A DNA stretch of 64,000 bases from Lonicera japonica (lineage: Eukaryota > Streptophyta > Magnoliopsida > Dipsacales > Caprifoliaceae). A model generated the notes under the pieces. That model ran no database searches, was not told where the DNA came from, and saw only the letters and a program-made list of their open reading frames with translations. Position numbers and translations under genes: made by a program. The stretch spans positions 48,173,356 to 48,237,355 of the forward strand of contig CM038466.1 of NCBI GenBank assembly GCA_021464415.1. Reading direction: 5' to 3'. This document shows, piece after piece, positions 25,808 through 37,559 of this stretch; positions within the stretch are counted from its first letter, which is position 1; each line of letters begins with the position of its first letter.

Positions 25808-26385
25808 AGGGGTGGTTTCGGTCAAGGTAAAAATTAAGATACCCAAATCTAAATTAAATTTGAAAGTTTGGTTTTGGTTTCTGAATCTTCCAAACCCAGA
25901 CCAGAATAAAACTTTTCGTCAGTTTCGGTTTGGTTTTATTCGATTTTTATATGTTATTTTTTAAAATAAATAAATTGTAATGCAACACATATTTTGGTCA
26001 GAATAATATTAACTTTATGCTTGCTACTAATTATTTTAAATAGAAAAAATATTAACTCTTACTTTTATAATATAATTCCAATATTCATGATACCTCAAAG
26101 AGTCGAATTCTCAATTTTACTTGTAAATTTTAGGAACATATAATTTTAGATATTGAAATAATATTATTTTTGAGTCATATATACAATGATTCGGTTTGGT
26201 TTAGTTTGTTTAGGTTCGGTTCGGTTCTGCATTGGCACACCCCAAACCCAAACTAAACATATTCGGTTTCTATTCGATTTCAATTTTTTTTCGGTTCAAC
26301 TTATAACGGATCAATTTGACTTGGTACGGTTCGATCGTTCAGTTTTCAGGTTCGCCACAGAACCTCTACCCCCGGTAGTTGAACG
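25808..26385 (+). repeat. CGGTTCGGTT-rich repeat family F, copy 1
   Basis: Starts near TTAGGGGTGGTTTCGG, with internal GGTTCGGTTCGGTTCTGC and GCACACCCCAAACCCAAAC. It aligns colinearly with copies at 31163 (same strand), 36778 (reverse) and, more weakly, 47743. Such non-coding elements with AGGGGTG/CACCCCT ends are common in plants and often regarded as hAT-type non-autonomous elements. Ends are approximate. Confidence 0.6.
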
Positions 26386-27054
26386 ATTGAGTATACGTGG
26401 ATTAATTAAGTACTCGGGTTGTGACAAATTTACAAAACCACTAAGGATAACATGGTAAAAAAAAAAAACAAGGGAGCAACTTTAGGTAATGCAAACAATA
26501 TATTACTAAGATAGTCCCATTTTTTTACCTTTACTATATTTTATATAAGTAAAAAATAATTCATATTATTTTTTAATTTTTTTTTGAACACATGAAATCT
26601 TACTTCTAATTTCTACTCCTAAGATAATGGGGGAAAGGAGGTTGCTTAATCGTAGCGGGTGATATTCAAACCCCGGTTGTCTGAAAATTTGAGAGAGAAG
26701 GTTACCACCAGGCCAACTCTTTGACCATCAATTATATGTTCTTGTCAAGTAAGATAAATGTCATAGCAAGATGGTATATAATCTCGAAAATAGAGAGAGA
26801 TATAAACTGAAATCGGATTAATTACATGAGTGTTTACAGAAAAGTAAGACAGAGAAGAAAGTGAATTGTACATTAACTTAGAAACTTAGATAAAATAGAT
26901 TTAAATTAAAATAGCATTAAACCTTACCTTGTGGCAATCAAATGGAGGAGAAACCTTCTCATTTCTCTCATATTATAATGTAGATTAGTATCGGGACTCA
27001 CTCTATACATGTGTGCAACATAATAATTAGCAATTTTTGAAATTTATGATATTT

Positions 27055-27115
27055 AGTTGAGTGGTAATTAAATGTGCTCTTCGGATATAAGACTGGAGGT
27101 TCAAGTTTTCACTTT
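27055..27115 (+). repeat. tRNA-derived SINE-like head
   Basis: A box-like TAGTTGAGTGGTAATTAAA and B box-like GGAGGTTCAAGTTTTC, about 40 nt apart. It does not fold as a tRNA. Confidence 0.35.
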
Positions 27116-27252
27116 AGCATTGTTTTATAATAACTTTTAGTGTGAAAACGATAATTTTATAATTTCACAGACCTGTCAAAACATTCTACTCGCGTTTTTT
27201 TTATGCACGGATAGGTTTAATATGTAATGGGAATAATAAAATATAAAAGTAT

Positions 27253-27312
27253 TGTTGGTTTAGTGGTAAAATATCTTTAACTTTTAACCTTAAAAACATG
27301 GGTTGAGTCCGG
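27253..27312 (+). repeat. tRNA-derived SINE-like head
   Basis: A box-like TTGGTTTAGTGGTAAAAT and B box-like GGGTTGAGTCCGGCC, correctly spaced for pol III. It does not fold as a tRNA. Confidence 0.35.
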
Positions 27313-28804
27313 CCAACAGTAATAAAAAATCTATTAATATTTGGTGTTATAACCGCTCTCTATCACTTTCATTTTATATTAACCACACACATAGCACACG
27401 CAATTTTACATATTATTATTATTTTACATATTATTTTCCATGTGTGCATATATCTATTATTATTTTGCATATTATTGTAAATATTTAATTCCAAAATCAA
27501 TTTTATTGCACACGCAAAATATGGTTGAATATGATAAAATAATTGTCTCTAAATGACCAATTTGAAGCATCATCAAGATTAAAATATTGAAGTGGAATTG
27601 TCAAACATACGTACCGCATATCTTATCCAAAATAATTGGAATTGTCAAATGTCCATACCACAAATCTTATCCAAAATTATACTCCTTATATAAAATAAAA
27701 ATACAGTTTCTTTATCTTAATTTAATAATCTCAATTCTTCTTTAAAACATAAATTAATATGCCAGATTTTACACATAAAAAAATATACATTACTATTAAA
27801 ATAATAATTATACTAAAATTAATTTATTTTTTTTTTTAAATTGAACTATATAGATTTGAACAAACTAATTAATATGTTTCTGATATATACGTGTAGCACC
27901 TAATTAAACAATGTGAGACACATGGGGTACTAGTATTGTAGAAAAAGGGATGGGTTTTCCCACTCCACGCTCAGGTCCGAATCACAGGAATCTCGTTTTT
28001 CTTTCCTCTCTCCCATGACCAATCACCGTATGTTTTCTTTCCTCTCTCCCGTGACCAATCACCGTATGTATTTATGCAACGTTTGTATCAAAAAGAACGT
28101 AAGAGCATATCCAATCATTTGCTTTTTAAAAAACTACACAAAGAGTCACCTAAACACGTTATATGACATTTTAGTTAACTTGAAGGAGTGATGAAGGAGT
28201 GCTTTCCGATAGACGTGTTAGGAGAATGTAGACCGAAAAAATTAGTTGCCTTTTGATGACTTTTTCAATTGGCAATTTGTACTGAAGCTTCATCTTCCTT
28301 TTTGCTCCAATTGGGATTCATTTCATTCTTTATTGAAGATTTGAAGCTCTTCTACTTTTTTGGATTGTGGGAGTTAGCAAAGTTCTAGCTTGATATGGTA
28401 TATGGAATAGGTATTGTTGGTTGAACATGGAGGAATGGGGATTGAACAGGTGATGTTATGAAAATGATTGAAAATCGGATTGTGGTTGAGATTCAGGTTG
28501 AAGTAGTGGGGATTGAGAGTTAAATTGTTGGTTTAAATGAGTAAAGAAAGGAATTCTTGGATCCATGGTGAAAGTTTTGAGAATGATAAAAGAGTATCTG
28601 TGAGACACGAAAATGGCAAGAGTGGCAAAATTTTTGATGTAACTAGTTTTAGAATGAGAAAGTGGTGATAAACAGTTATAAAATACTCATCAATTATCAC
28701 CTCTGCTACCTAAATCCTAAATGGCTAGCTTGACAAACTAACATCCTCTTTTAGCTAGTCCCCTAGAGAGAAAAAATAAGCTTTAACTAACATTATGACA
28801 CTAA

Positions 28805-29649
28805 GAGTGTGTTTCGCAACTTCAATTTCATGTTATGAAATTGGAATTAGAACATGATTTTAAAATTATATTGTTTGGATGGACCAAAAAGTCATGGTTT
28901 TAGAATTCCGGTAGAATTCCAAAACCATCAATTATAAAAGATTGAATTCTATATAGAGAGTAGAGTTTTCCAATTCTAATTCTCATTGAAATTTAAAATA
29001 ACTCACCATCAATTACCACTGCCCTTTCACCTCCACCCCACCCCTCCACCACCATTGCACCCCACCCATACCCTAGTAGCCCCCAACCCTTTATACACAC
29101 ATATAATATCTGCAGTGTACATTTATAATACATAATACACTACAATTATATATATATAATATAAACTTATAAAACAGGGCACACAAACAGGAGGAGGTAA
29201 CCATCGGCATCTAGCATCTAAGTTTGAATCTGACCTCTTTTCTTTTCTATAAAATTGGCTTATTTATAATGTACATATATAATACATAATACACATGTTA
29301 TGCATATTATATACCTCAATATTATATAATATAAAAAATATAAATACATACAGCATATACAATAAATTTATATGTATATTAACAAGGGTACCACAAAAAC
29401 AGCCACCACCTACTATCAGAACTCTAGCGACCACTGCCAAAGCTCTAGCAGTGTATAGTGAAACTTCTTTAAACCGATTGGTTCTTTGGAATTTCAAATG
29501 AATTCTACCAATTAGCCAAACAAACTCATTTGGAATTCCAAATAAAAACTTCATAGAATCCAAACAATAGTATTGTAATTCTATAGCAATGCAATTATAT
29601 AGAATTACAATTCTTATAGAATTCCAAAACTATGCAATCAAACGCACCC
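28805..29649. mobile_element. Tourist-like non-autonomous element G
   Basis: About 845 bp, flanked by TAA (28802-28804, 29650-29652). The ends are GAGTGTGTTTCGCAAC and GCAATCAAACGCACCC, so TIRs are short and imperfect. Inner segments are also inverted: TTTTAGAATTCCGGTAGAATTCC on the left and TATAGAATTCCAAAACTATG on the right. It has no transposase; the middle is TA-rich. Confidence 0.6.
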
Positions 29650-31162
29650 TAACATTAATTTTAGCCCTAAAATTACCACTACACCTATGTCCCATTTTTT
29701 TTATTGATTTATGAAATTAAGGTTAGATTTGGAAATTAATTTTTGGAGTAAGAACTAAAACCCATGCCTTCGGGTTTAATAGCAATAGATATATGAGTAC
29801 AACCATGGACTTTGGATAAATAGATTAGTTATTGGTTTATGGATAAGGCCTCAAGTGTGGAATATTGGTTGAATGGCTGAGAGAAACAGTAGGCCGGATG
29901 GGTAGGAGGTGGCCCACAAAGTATTAAATTCGCATTTGCACATGCCTATCTATATTTAATTATTCCCTCCCTTTTGAAAAATCCAATTTATTAAAAACTC
30001 AACATTATTATTATATTTTTTATTTAATTTACAATGACTTTTCGTTTTTACCCTTTTTTTATTCAAAACTTTTACTTGAAAAGTGAAAGTACAAAAGAGC
30101 AAAATAAGTATAATTTTATCTTTTATGGAAAGTAGACATTTATTTTTTGATATCCAAAAAAGGAAAGAAAGACTAGCAATTTGGGACGGAGGGAGTATTA
30201 ATTAAAATAAAATGACACATTTGCATTCTAAACTTCATCTTGTGCCAATTCACACCCCAAACCTAAGTAAGTGTTTTTAAATGCAAAATCTGGCTACATC
30301 CGTAGGAACTTATTTGGTTAATTAGATAAAGAAACTCAAAGTTATGCTTGTTTTTCAACCTTAACCTCATAATTTTATTTTTTACAAATTAAACCTTAGA
30401 ATTGTGATTTCGTATTAAATCGAACCTTGAAGTATTTAACTCATAAAATATTAATAATTCTATATCACTTCAAATAATAAGAAAATTAAATATTTTTTGG
30501 CTTTGTATAATTTTTTAATATTCGAGGGGTTGATAATGTAATTCTATAAACTGTTTAAGGTTTAAATTGTAACGATTGAAATGATAAGAAATTACTACTT
30601 TAAGATATAAATTGCAAAAATTAAAATTTTGAGGTTATGACTAAAAAATAAGGCTAAATTTGAGAGGGGGGAGGGGGGTTATATAATTAACCAAACAGGT
30701 TCAATTAAAATTTTGACGGAATGTAAACGGAGTGTGCACTTAAAAACACTTACTAAGTTTGGGGTACAAACTGCAATAAAAATAAAGTTTGGAATACAAC
30801 TTAAAACCATGGGCAAAGTTAATTATTAAGCCTTTGTACGTACACAAAATTACTAAATTATCACTTTTGCATATTGAATTAGTATAAAATAATAATATAG
30901 CAAGGAATTTAAACCCATGACCTATGCAAACACATTTAATTACCATCAAAGCAAACGTCATTATATCTTCATAATTTAATTTGAAAAATTACTAAATATA
31001 TTATTACACACATGTAAATATATCCATACACTAGTATATAAGAATCTTTTTCGCCCCCAAATATTTCCTAAATTAGAAAAAACCCAAATGTAAGATGTAA
31101 GGCTCCAAGTCCTCTTTCCAACTATGTAAAGACGTAAAATTTCAACTGTGAACATTATTTTG
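29650..31162. other. Intergenic stretch, nothing recognised
   Basis: AT-rich, with one G-rich run near 30664-30678. No supported gene or repeat boundary. Confidence 0.5.
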
Positions 31163-31965
31163 ATCGGGGAAGAAAATAAGGTTAATGTATCCCAAACTCA
31201 AACCAAATGTAAAAATTCGATTTTGGTTGCTAAATTTTAGAAACTCAAATTTGAACCAAACTTTTTGGTTCGGTTTTATTCAATTTTGACATATGTTTTT
31301 TTTTCTAAGGAGCAAATATATATATATATATATACCATATTTTCTATTTATTTACTATTTATTTGTACATTTACAAGAATAAAACACATTAAATAAAATG
31401 AATTATCTTGCCATCATGTATGTGATAAAAAAAATCTTTGCATTGTATAGTTAATTCAATAAGGAAAATGATAACATGTGCCCTTAGGGCACATGATAAC
31501 CATACTATAAATGAAAAAAATACCACTTTGCGTGAGAATATGTACCTAAGTTAATGCATGTTATAACTTAATTCTTTTTATAGGTGCATAACATGTGCCC
31601 TTAGGGCACACGTTAACATGACTCATTCAATAATAAGGGCACGCATTAATGACATTTTTTTAAGATTATCACAATATATAATTAATAAGGAACATATTTT
31701 TTTATAAAAAGCTATATTTTTTGTATTGTAGTATAGTTAACGTGTGCCCTTAGAGTATATAGTAACATTTTTTTATTTTCTTACACATACTTCGGTTCGG
31801 TTCAGTTTAGTTCGGTTTTGTACTAGTTTGCCCCAAAACTAAACCAAAATTTTTGGTTTTGGGTTGGTTTTTTCGTTTTCGATTTTAGTTTCTTTTCGAT
31901 TTGGGGTTTTTCAGATCGGTTCGATCTGTTCGATCGGTTTTTGAATTGACTTGAACACCCCTATT
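31163..31965 (+). repeat. CGGTTCGGTT-rich repeat family F, copy 2, with insertions
   Basis: Aligns with copy 1 at both ends: CCCAAACTCAAACC and TTTTTGGTTCGGTTTTATTC on the left, then GGTTCGGTTCAGTTTAGTTC and a GAACACCCCT end on the right. Between about 31465 and 31760 the match is broken by the GTGCCCTTAGGGCAC palindromes listed separately, which look like a later insertion. Confidence 0.65.
31471..31756. repeat. Three GTGCCCTTAGGGCAC-type palindromes
   Basis: Two full palindromes (31475-31495 and 31591-31612) and one half (31735-31751) share ACATGTGCCCTTA / GGGCACAYGTTAAC. They can be read as abutting ends of short inverted-repeat elements nested in repeat F. Confidence 0.6.
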
Positions 31966-32242
31966 AAGCATAATGATATAGCCAAAATATTGAGCTGGCG
32001 CTGAAATTCTCTAACACTAAATTTTTGCATAAGTGTTCTTAAATGCAATTCTTCTTTAATTTGAAATTTTGATAGTCATTTCACTCACTTCTATATTAAT
32101 TTTTTTGTTAAAATTTTGTAAAAATGATCTATTTATTAGATATAAAAATTTTACAAAATTTTCATATATTTACTTGAATCTTTTTGTTAAAGATTTGAAA
32201 TCTCTTTTTATATTCTAACTCTCTTTATGTATATCTATATGG

Positions 32243-32645
32243 GTATATTTCTAGTAAGGTCATAAATTAAGAACCTTGAGTCGCGGATTGAACATTTTTT
32301 AGGGAAAAAACGGACAAGTTTTTTGACTAAACTAAGTAAAAATGATCTCTGTGATTAGTAAATTAACTCTACCAAGTTTCATAAAAAAAATAAATTGGGA
32401 AGTGGGTTAATTACAAAATCGAAATATATAAGTCTAGTTAGTAAAAATATATATTTCAATGTTGTAGTTAACCGACTTTTCAGTTGAATTTTTTTATGAA
32501 ATTTAGTGAAAATGATCTACTACTAATCATGGAGATCATTTCTACCAAATTTCATCAAAAAAATTATTCAATTGAACCTCCAAAATATTTAATCTGTAAT
32601 TTAAGATACTTAAGTTAGCACTTTATTTAAAATTTACCTCATATA
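32243..32645. repeat. MITE family D, copy 3
   Basis: Matches copy 1 through TTTTTTTATGAAATTTAGTG, GATCTACTACTAATCATGG and CCAAATTTCATCAAAAAAAT, with inverted flanks (CATAAATTAAGAACC and TCTGTAATTTAAGATAC) and TA-rich sequence on both sides. Confidence 0.6.
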
Positions 32646-32656
32646 TATAGATATAC

Positions 32657-32810
32657 AGAGCATTTCTGGTAAGGTTCAGACCTTACGGATTGGGGCTTTT
32701 TACGACACTTTTGTGTCGTAAAAACATTTGGGAGTGTGTTTTTATGACGCAAAAGCATCGTAAAAATGACCAATCCGTAAGGTCTGGTCCTTACTTAAAA
32801 TTTTTCTTAT
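32657..32810. repeat. Short hairpin MITE (family E) beside a (TA)n tract
   Basis: A perfect 16-bp inverted pair, AGACCTTACGGATTGG at 32678-32693 and its complement at 32770-32785. Inside is a perfect 12-bp stem with a TTTT loop at 32697-32724 (TTTTTACGACAC arm) and a second weaker stem around ATGACGCAAAAGCATCG. It directly abuts family D copy 3 and is followed by a (TA)n tract at about 32814-32833. Confidence 0.7.
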
Positions 32811-34303
32811 AGATATATATATATATATATATATTTACACATGCATGATGACGGTATGTTGTCTCTTCTTTAATGGTGTTATAAAAGTCAAATTTAGTTG
32901 AGCTTATTGTTCAATATACGTAAATTGTATTTATGGGGACACCAATAATAAAGATGGAGACAGAGTTGAAAAAAATATTTTGTATTGAGCATATCTTTGT
33001 TTGATTTGTGTAGCTTTGTAAATAAGGAGTGTGTTGTCTGTTTTGTCTAGACTTTGGGTGTGGGGTCTAATATCGTACTAGTTCTTAAGGCCTAAAATAT
33101 TAGGTACCACACACATCAATTTAGATTTAGATCCAACAAAACTAACTGTCGATACAATAACACAATAAAAATTTACGCAATGTTATAAGTTAACGGGTGA
33201 ACGTTTAATAGTTTTAGATTGTATTAATATTCATCTAATAAAATATGATAAATTAACAGATTTGGTCCGTTAATATTGCTTAACAAGATACCAATTGTTA
33301 AATTCGTTAATAATATACATAGTTGTATAATATTATATATGTATATATCTTTAGTGTAGAGGTATATTTGTATAAATATTGCACATGTGCTTATTAATTC
33401 AATGAGAGTTTACAAAAAATAGATATAATATTATATATACAATTTTTTTTTATTTATACATGTACTTAACGGATCATATCGAGTAATTCGTTAACACCCA
33501 AAACGATAATACCTAAAACACAATAACACGTGATAAAAAAAAAAGGTAGTCGTTTAGATCCAAAAACACTTGAAATACAATAAAAATCGACATGAACAAT
33601 ATCTGAATACTAGCTAAACCGACCATTGCCGGGTCAATTTAGATAGCTCCATCCTTTAAAGAAGACGATCATCTCTTTCATAACAAAGAAAGAGTATTTA
33701 TTTGAAGGTGTAAATGAATGAATTTACGGCCAAAATTATGACAAGTTGATCCTATTTTTTTTTTTGTTTTAATATCAGAAATATATATAAAGTTTTCAAT
33801 TAAAAAATTATTTTTCTCTCAAATCAAGAACCGTTAGAGATGACTATTATAAAGCTAGTAAAACATGTTCGGTGAATATTATATGATAACAATAATAGAA
33901 ATTAGGTGATACATGTCGTTGATGGTAATTAACTGTTAATGTGATTGAAAAATTAATTTATGCGTTTTTTTTTTTTTTTTTTAAACCAAGTGGTGTTCAG
34001 GTTCACTTTTGCACATTTCGATTAATTATCCTTCTTATGAAGGATCATATTTGTTGCAGGCCACATAATGCTTTTGCTGCTGCCGGAGTTTGACCTAAGG
34101 ATCTTCCGGTTAACCCCAAAGTTGAACCTTGGGCAATAATTGTTGGGTCAAGTTTAATAGTTAATTTATTATATGGGTACTCATTCGGTCATTCCATTTA
34201 TTTTTTATTATTATTTTATTAAAATTGAAAACCGTTGCGAGATAATAATGGTACCCACAATTTCGAAAGTGAGAAATAGCTAAACAAAACTCTTGCATAA
34301 TTA
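32811..34303. other. Intergenic stretch, nothing recognised
   Basis: AT-rich, with a T18-type run near 33965-33982 and no supported gene. Confidence 0.5.
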
Positions 34304-35691
34304 GGGTGGTGATATTGGCACCCCCAATATCTATCGGTAACACTCCCACCAAAAAAAAAAAAGTAAGTTGTTATTTCCACCCCACTTCATCTATTTTAGT
34401 ACAAAAGTTAATTAATCCTAAACTAATTTTTCACCCACTTGTTTTAATTTAAAACAAAAGTTAATGAACATTCCTCCAAAGTTAATCAAACATTTATCCC
34501 CAAAGAAATTTTCCTCCAAAATTCCTCTCTTCTATCAAAATAGGCAACAAAACTTTGATCTCCACCATTGATGCAAAATGGTAAGCTTGAGAAAAATGGA
34601 AGGAAAAAAGGAAACTTTGTAACAAGATAAGAAAATCAACAAACAAAACCTCCATTAATGCAAAACTCTAAATTTGAGGAGAATGGTATAAACAAAACCT
34701 CCATTGATGCAAAACTCAAAAGTTAAGAATAATGGTAGAAAAAAGAGAGAAACTTTAAAATAAGGAAAGGAAAACAAATAAGAAAAAGTTAATGAAAGGA
34801 AACACGAAGAAGGTTTATTCGGTTCTCCGTAACCGAGTTGCAGGCTTGTACACTCGGTTTCTCTCAACCGAGTATGAAATCCCATAAAATGTAATGTTCT
34901 CGAGACCTTAATTCGGTTGAGAGCAACCTAGTGTGATTAATGTCACTCGGCTGCTCACAGTCGAGTATAATATAACAACACTCGGCTGCTCTCAACCGAT
35001 TGAAGGTCCCGAGAGCATGATATTTTATAGGATTTCATACTCGGTTGAGAGCAGCCGAGTGTACAAGCCTGCAACTCGGTTACGGAGAACCGAGTAAGCC
35101 TTCTTCGTGTTTTAAAAAGAAAATTTTGTTTTTTATTTATATATTTGATGTGTATGCTATAAAAATTATATAAACAATAAAACAAAATAAAAACATGTAT
35201 GTCTGTCTTTCATTAACTCTTTCTTACTTGTTTTCCTTCCTTTGTTACAAAGTTTCTCTTTTTTCTACCATTATTTTCAAATTTTGAGTTTTGCATCAAT
35301 GGAGGTTTTGCTTTGTTTTGTTTATACCATTCGTCCTAAACTTAGAATTTGCATTAATGGAGGTTTTATTTATTGTTTTGGTGCTACCAAAATTTGTTGT
35401 TAGATAGAGAAGATGGTAGAGATGGTAATTTTGCTTGTTTGAGAAGATGGTAGAGATGGTGGAGAAATTTTGGGGTTAGTTTGGGGTAATTTGTTTTATG
35501 TTATTATGTAGTTAATTACTTAATCATGTTATTAATTAATTAAGTATGAGATTAATTCCTAAAAATAAGTGGGAGTAGTGGGAGTGTTTTGTATAAAGTG
35601 AGAGTATTATTAAAAGAAAAAAAAAGAGTGAGAGTATTAACAAGACTGAGAGTATTACTAATAAATATGGGAGGTGCCAACATCACCGCTC
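34304..35691. mobile_element. 1.4 kb foldback element with nested palindromic core
   Basis: The ends are inverted: GGTGATATTGGCACC on the left, and GGTGATGTTGGCACC read from the right. The arms stay similar inward (AAAACCTCCATTGATGCAAA on the left, complement on the right). Flanks CATAATTA (34296-34303) and CAGAATTA (35692-35699) match at 7 of 8 bases, compatible with an 8-bp duplication. The core 34801-35111 is an indel-free inverted repeat centred at about 34956. It has no transposase or credible protein; frames across the core are by-products of the repeat. Confidence 0.75.
34801..35111. repeat. Symmetric array of seven 22-nt hairpin units
   Basis: Units of the form ACTCGGYT-N6-ARCCGAGT start at 34817, 34852, 34911, 34945, 34980, 35039 and 35074. 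Each is itself nearly palindromic. Units 1/7, 2/6 and 3/5 are mirror pairs whose coordinates all sum to 69912, and unit 4 sits on the axis. Spacer sequences (for example TTGCAGGCTTGTAC) are mirrored too. Confidence 0.9.
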
Positions 35692-36449
35692 CAGAATTAA
35701 CTAGTGCAAAGTTGATGTTCTTAATAGTTGAAATTGTCTTTTTTTATATTTCACGTTATATGAGTGAATAAGGTTCGATTTTATCTGTGACAGTTGGACG
35801 ACTCACACTTAAATAATTGAAATTAAACTCAAGCAATTGAAGGTGAAAGAAAGTACAAGTGAAAGAAACTATTTATATCATGGAAATAAAATCTCTACCA
35901 TCTATAACGTGTGCATATGGTTTTTGACGGAGCCTTAAAATTAAAAACTTATATTTAATGTTTTCATAGGTCCGCGAAATTACGAAATTATTTTTTATTT
36001 TTTAAAAAATTACAATAAAACTCACAAGACATTAAATCTAAAGGACACATATAATCATCTTTTGACCAGATACCATTTAATTTATTTATTTACAATAAGA
36101 AGAAGTAATAAATAATGATCACGGGTGATTTGGAGCATCACCAAACCTTCTCTATACTTGGCCCAAAACTTAAATTTGGGAGAAATTTTATAAAAACGCA
36201 CATCAACTCTCGCCTATTCTTTTCTGATATTTGAGAAGTCCTAATAAATCTCCCTAAATTTAAAAAAATAGATAGTGGTCCCCAAATATTTTGCAGAGAA
36301 AATTTAGATGATTTTATGTTATTTTTCTCCATATTTGTTGAAACATATGATTCGGTAGTGTTTTTTCACTAAACTTTTCCCTAAACATGGGGAAATAACT
36401 TTTCCCTTAAATATAAGAAAACTAGAGGAAATGGTTGAACATACTCTTA
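35692..36449. other. Intergenic stretch with a possible MITE
   Basis: 36128-36446 begins GAGCATCACCAAACC and ends GGTTGAACATACTC, a loose inverted pair resembling the GAGCATCT-type MITE at 46806, but without a clear duplication. No gene is seen. Confidence 0.4.
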
Positions 36450-36770
36450 GGTTTCGTTTGGTTCACGAATTTTAGTACTCGGAAAAGAAAAGTCGTTTTT
36501 TTTCTTTATTTGGTAAGCACAAATTCCAAAAATACTTTCCCGAGAGAAGGAAAAGTATGGAACAAAACTATTCATCTCAAAACACATGGGATTGATTTTT
36601 TCATGTAATTTTCAAGTATTTATTACAAAATTTTAGACAATAATACCCTTACATAAATACTTTCCATGCTTTACTAAAGACAAGAAAGGAAATTTGACAG
36701 AAAATTTAATTTCTCACATCCATAGAAAAGATAAGGGAATTGACTTTCCTTCTGTGAACCAAACGAGGCC
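36450..36770. mobile_element. Tourist-like MITE family A, copy 2
   Basis: 321 bp; ends GGTTTCGTTTGGTTCACG and GTGAACCAAACGAGGCC; TTA duplicated at 36447-36449 and 36771-36773. Colinear with the copies at 18633 and 43607. Confidence 0.9.
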
Positions 36771-36777
36771 TTAGTTA

Positions 36778-37255
36778 AGAGTGTCAGGAGAAACTCGAAA
36801 ACTAAACGATTAGACTAATCAATTAAAACAAGAATTGAAACCGAAACAAAAAAAAAACGGAATATGTTAGGTTTGGATTTGGAATGTGCCAGTGCAAAAT
36901 AGAATTAAACCGAATCGAACAGAACCAAACCAAATAATTACATATATAACTCAAAAATTATATTACTTTATTATATAAAACTTTGTGTTACTAAAATTTA
37001 CAAACTCTAATAAAAACCTAACTCTTTCGGGTATAACGAATACTAAAGCTACATTATAAATGTAAGAGAATAATTTTTTTTTTAACTAAAATAAGTGTTA
37101 TTTTACAAATTTTTATTCTAAATATATTAAAATCAAACTAAATAACTTAGTTTGAATATAGATTTAAAAGATTTAAAAATTAAATCGAAACTAAATTTTT
37201 AAATTTAATATAAATTTTAGTCTCTTAATTTTTACCCGATTGAAATCGAAAATAT
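36778..37255 (-). repeat. CGGTTCGGTT-rich repeat family F, copy 3 (reverse)
   Basis: The reverse complement carries GGTTTGGTTCTGTTCGATTC and GCACTGGCACATTCC, colinear with copy 1. It lies immediately upstream of the eIF5 promoter. Ends are approximate. Confidence 0.55.
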
Positions 37256-37419
37256 CTGCCGTCTTGGTTGCAAATTCAAAGGCAATGTCTTGAACACGAC
37301 AGTAAAAATCTGAAACAGGAACGTACGTTTGTGTTATTATTACGGTAATTAAAATCATTAATTTAAAGTAAGGAATTAATTACAAATAAAGTTTTTGCCC
37401 TGACCTAATCCTTCACGCC

Positions 37420-37458
37420 TAGGGTTTCTCTCTCTCTTCAATTCCTTTGGTATATAAA
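37420..37458 (+). promoter_or_regulatory. eIF5 promoter: telo-box and TATA box
   Basis: TAGGGTTT (telo-box complement) lies at 37420-37427, a CT-rich block follows, and TATATAAA is at 37451-37458. Telo-boxes near the start site are known from plant genes of the translation machinery. Transcription probably starts about 25-35 bases downstream, in pyrimidine-rich leader sequence. Confidence 0.6.
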
Positions 37459-37484
37459 TTCCTTACTCTTACCCCTCTTTTTCT

Positions 37485-37559
37485 CCATCCTCGCCTCTCA
37501 CTGCCCTAAAAGAGCCCTTTAATCTATTCCTTCCTTCGTTCCCTTCTTTCTCATCGAAG
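37485..37559 (+). other. eIF5 non-coding first exon (approximate start)
   Basis: A CT-rich leader ending TCATCGAAG directly before a GTAACATC donor. The 5' end is inferred from the TATA box and is not fixed. Confidence 0.55.

Larger units (their letters stand above)
26386..28804. other. Intergenic stretch with SINE-like heads and a short tandem repeat
   Basis: Two pol III A/B-box pairs are listed separately (27055-27115, 27253-27312). At 27998-28069 a 36-bp unit (CTTTCCTCTCTCCC followed by GACCAATCACCGTATG) is repeated twice with one difference. No gene supported. Confidence 0.5.

Noticed and set aside
31475..31612. GTGCCCTTAGGGCAC palindromes as a CRISPR-like or operator array
   Set aside because: The nuclear plant context, only 2.5 copies, and the position inside a repeat fit nested MITE ends better.
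34655..35185. Reading frames over the ACTCGGTT palindromes
   Set aside because: The periodic structure explains them; the inverted symmetry shows that the DNA, not a protein, is the constrained feature.
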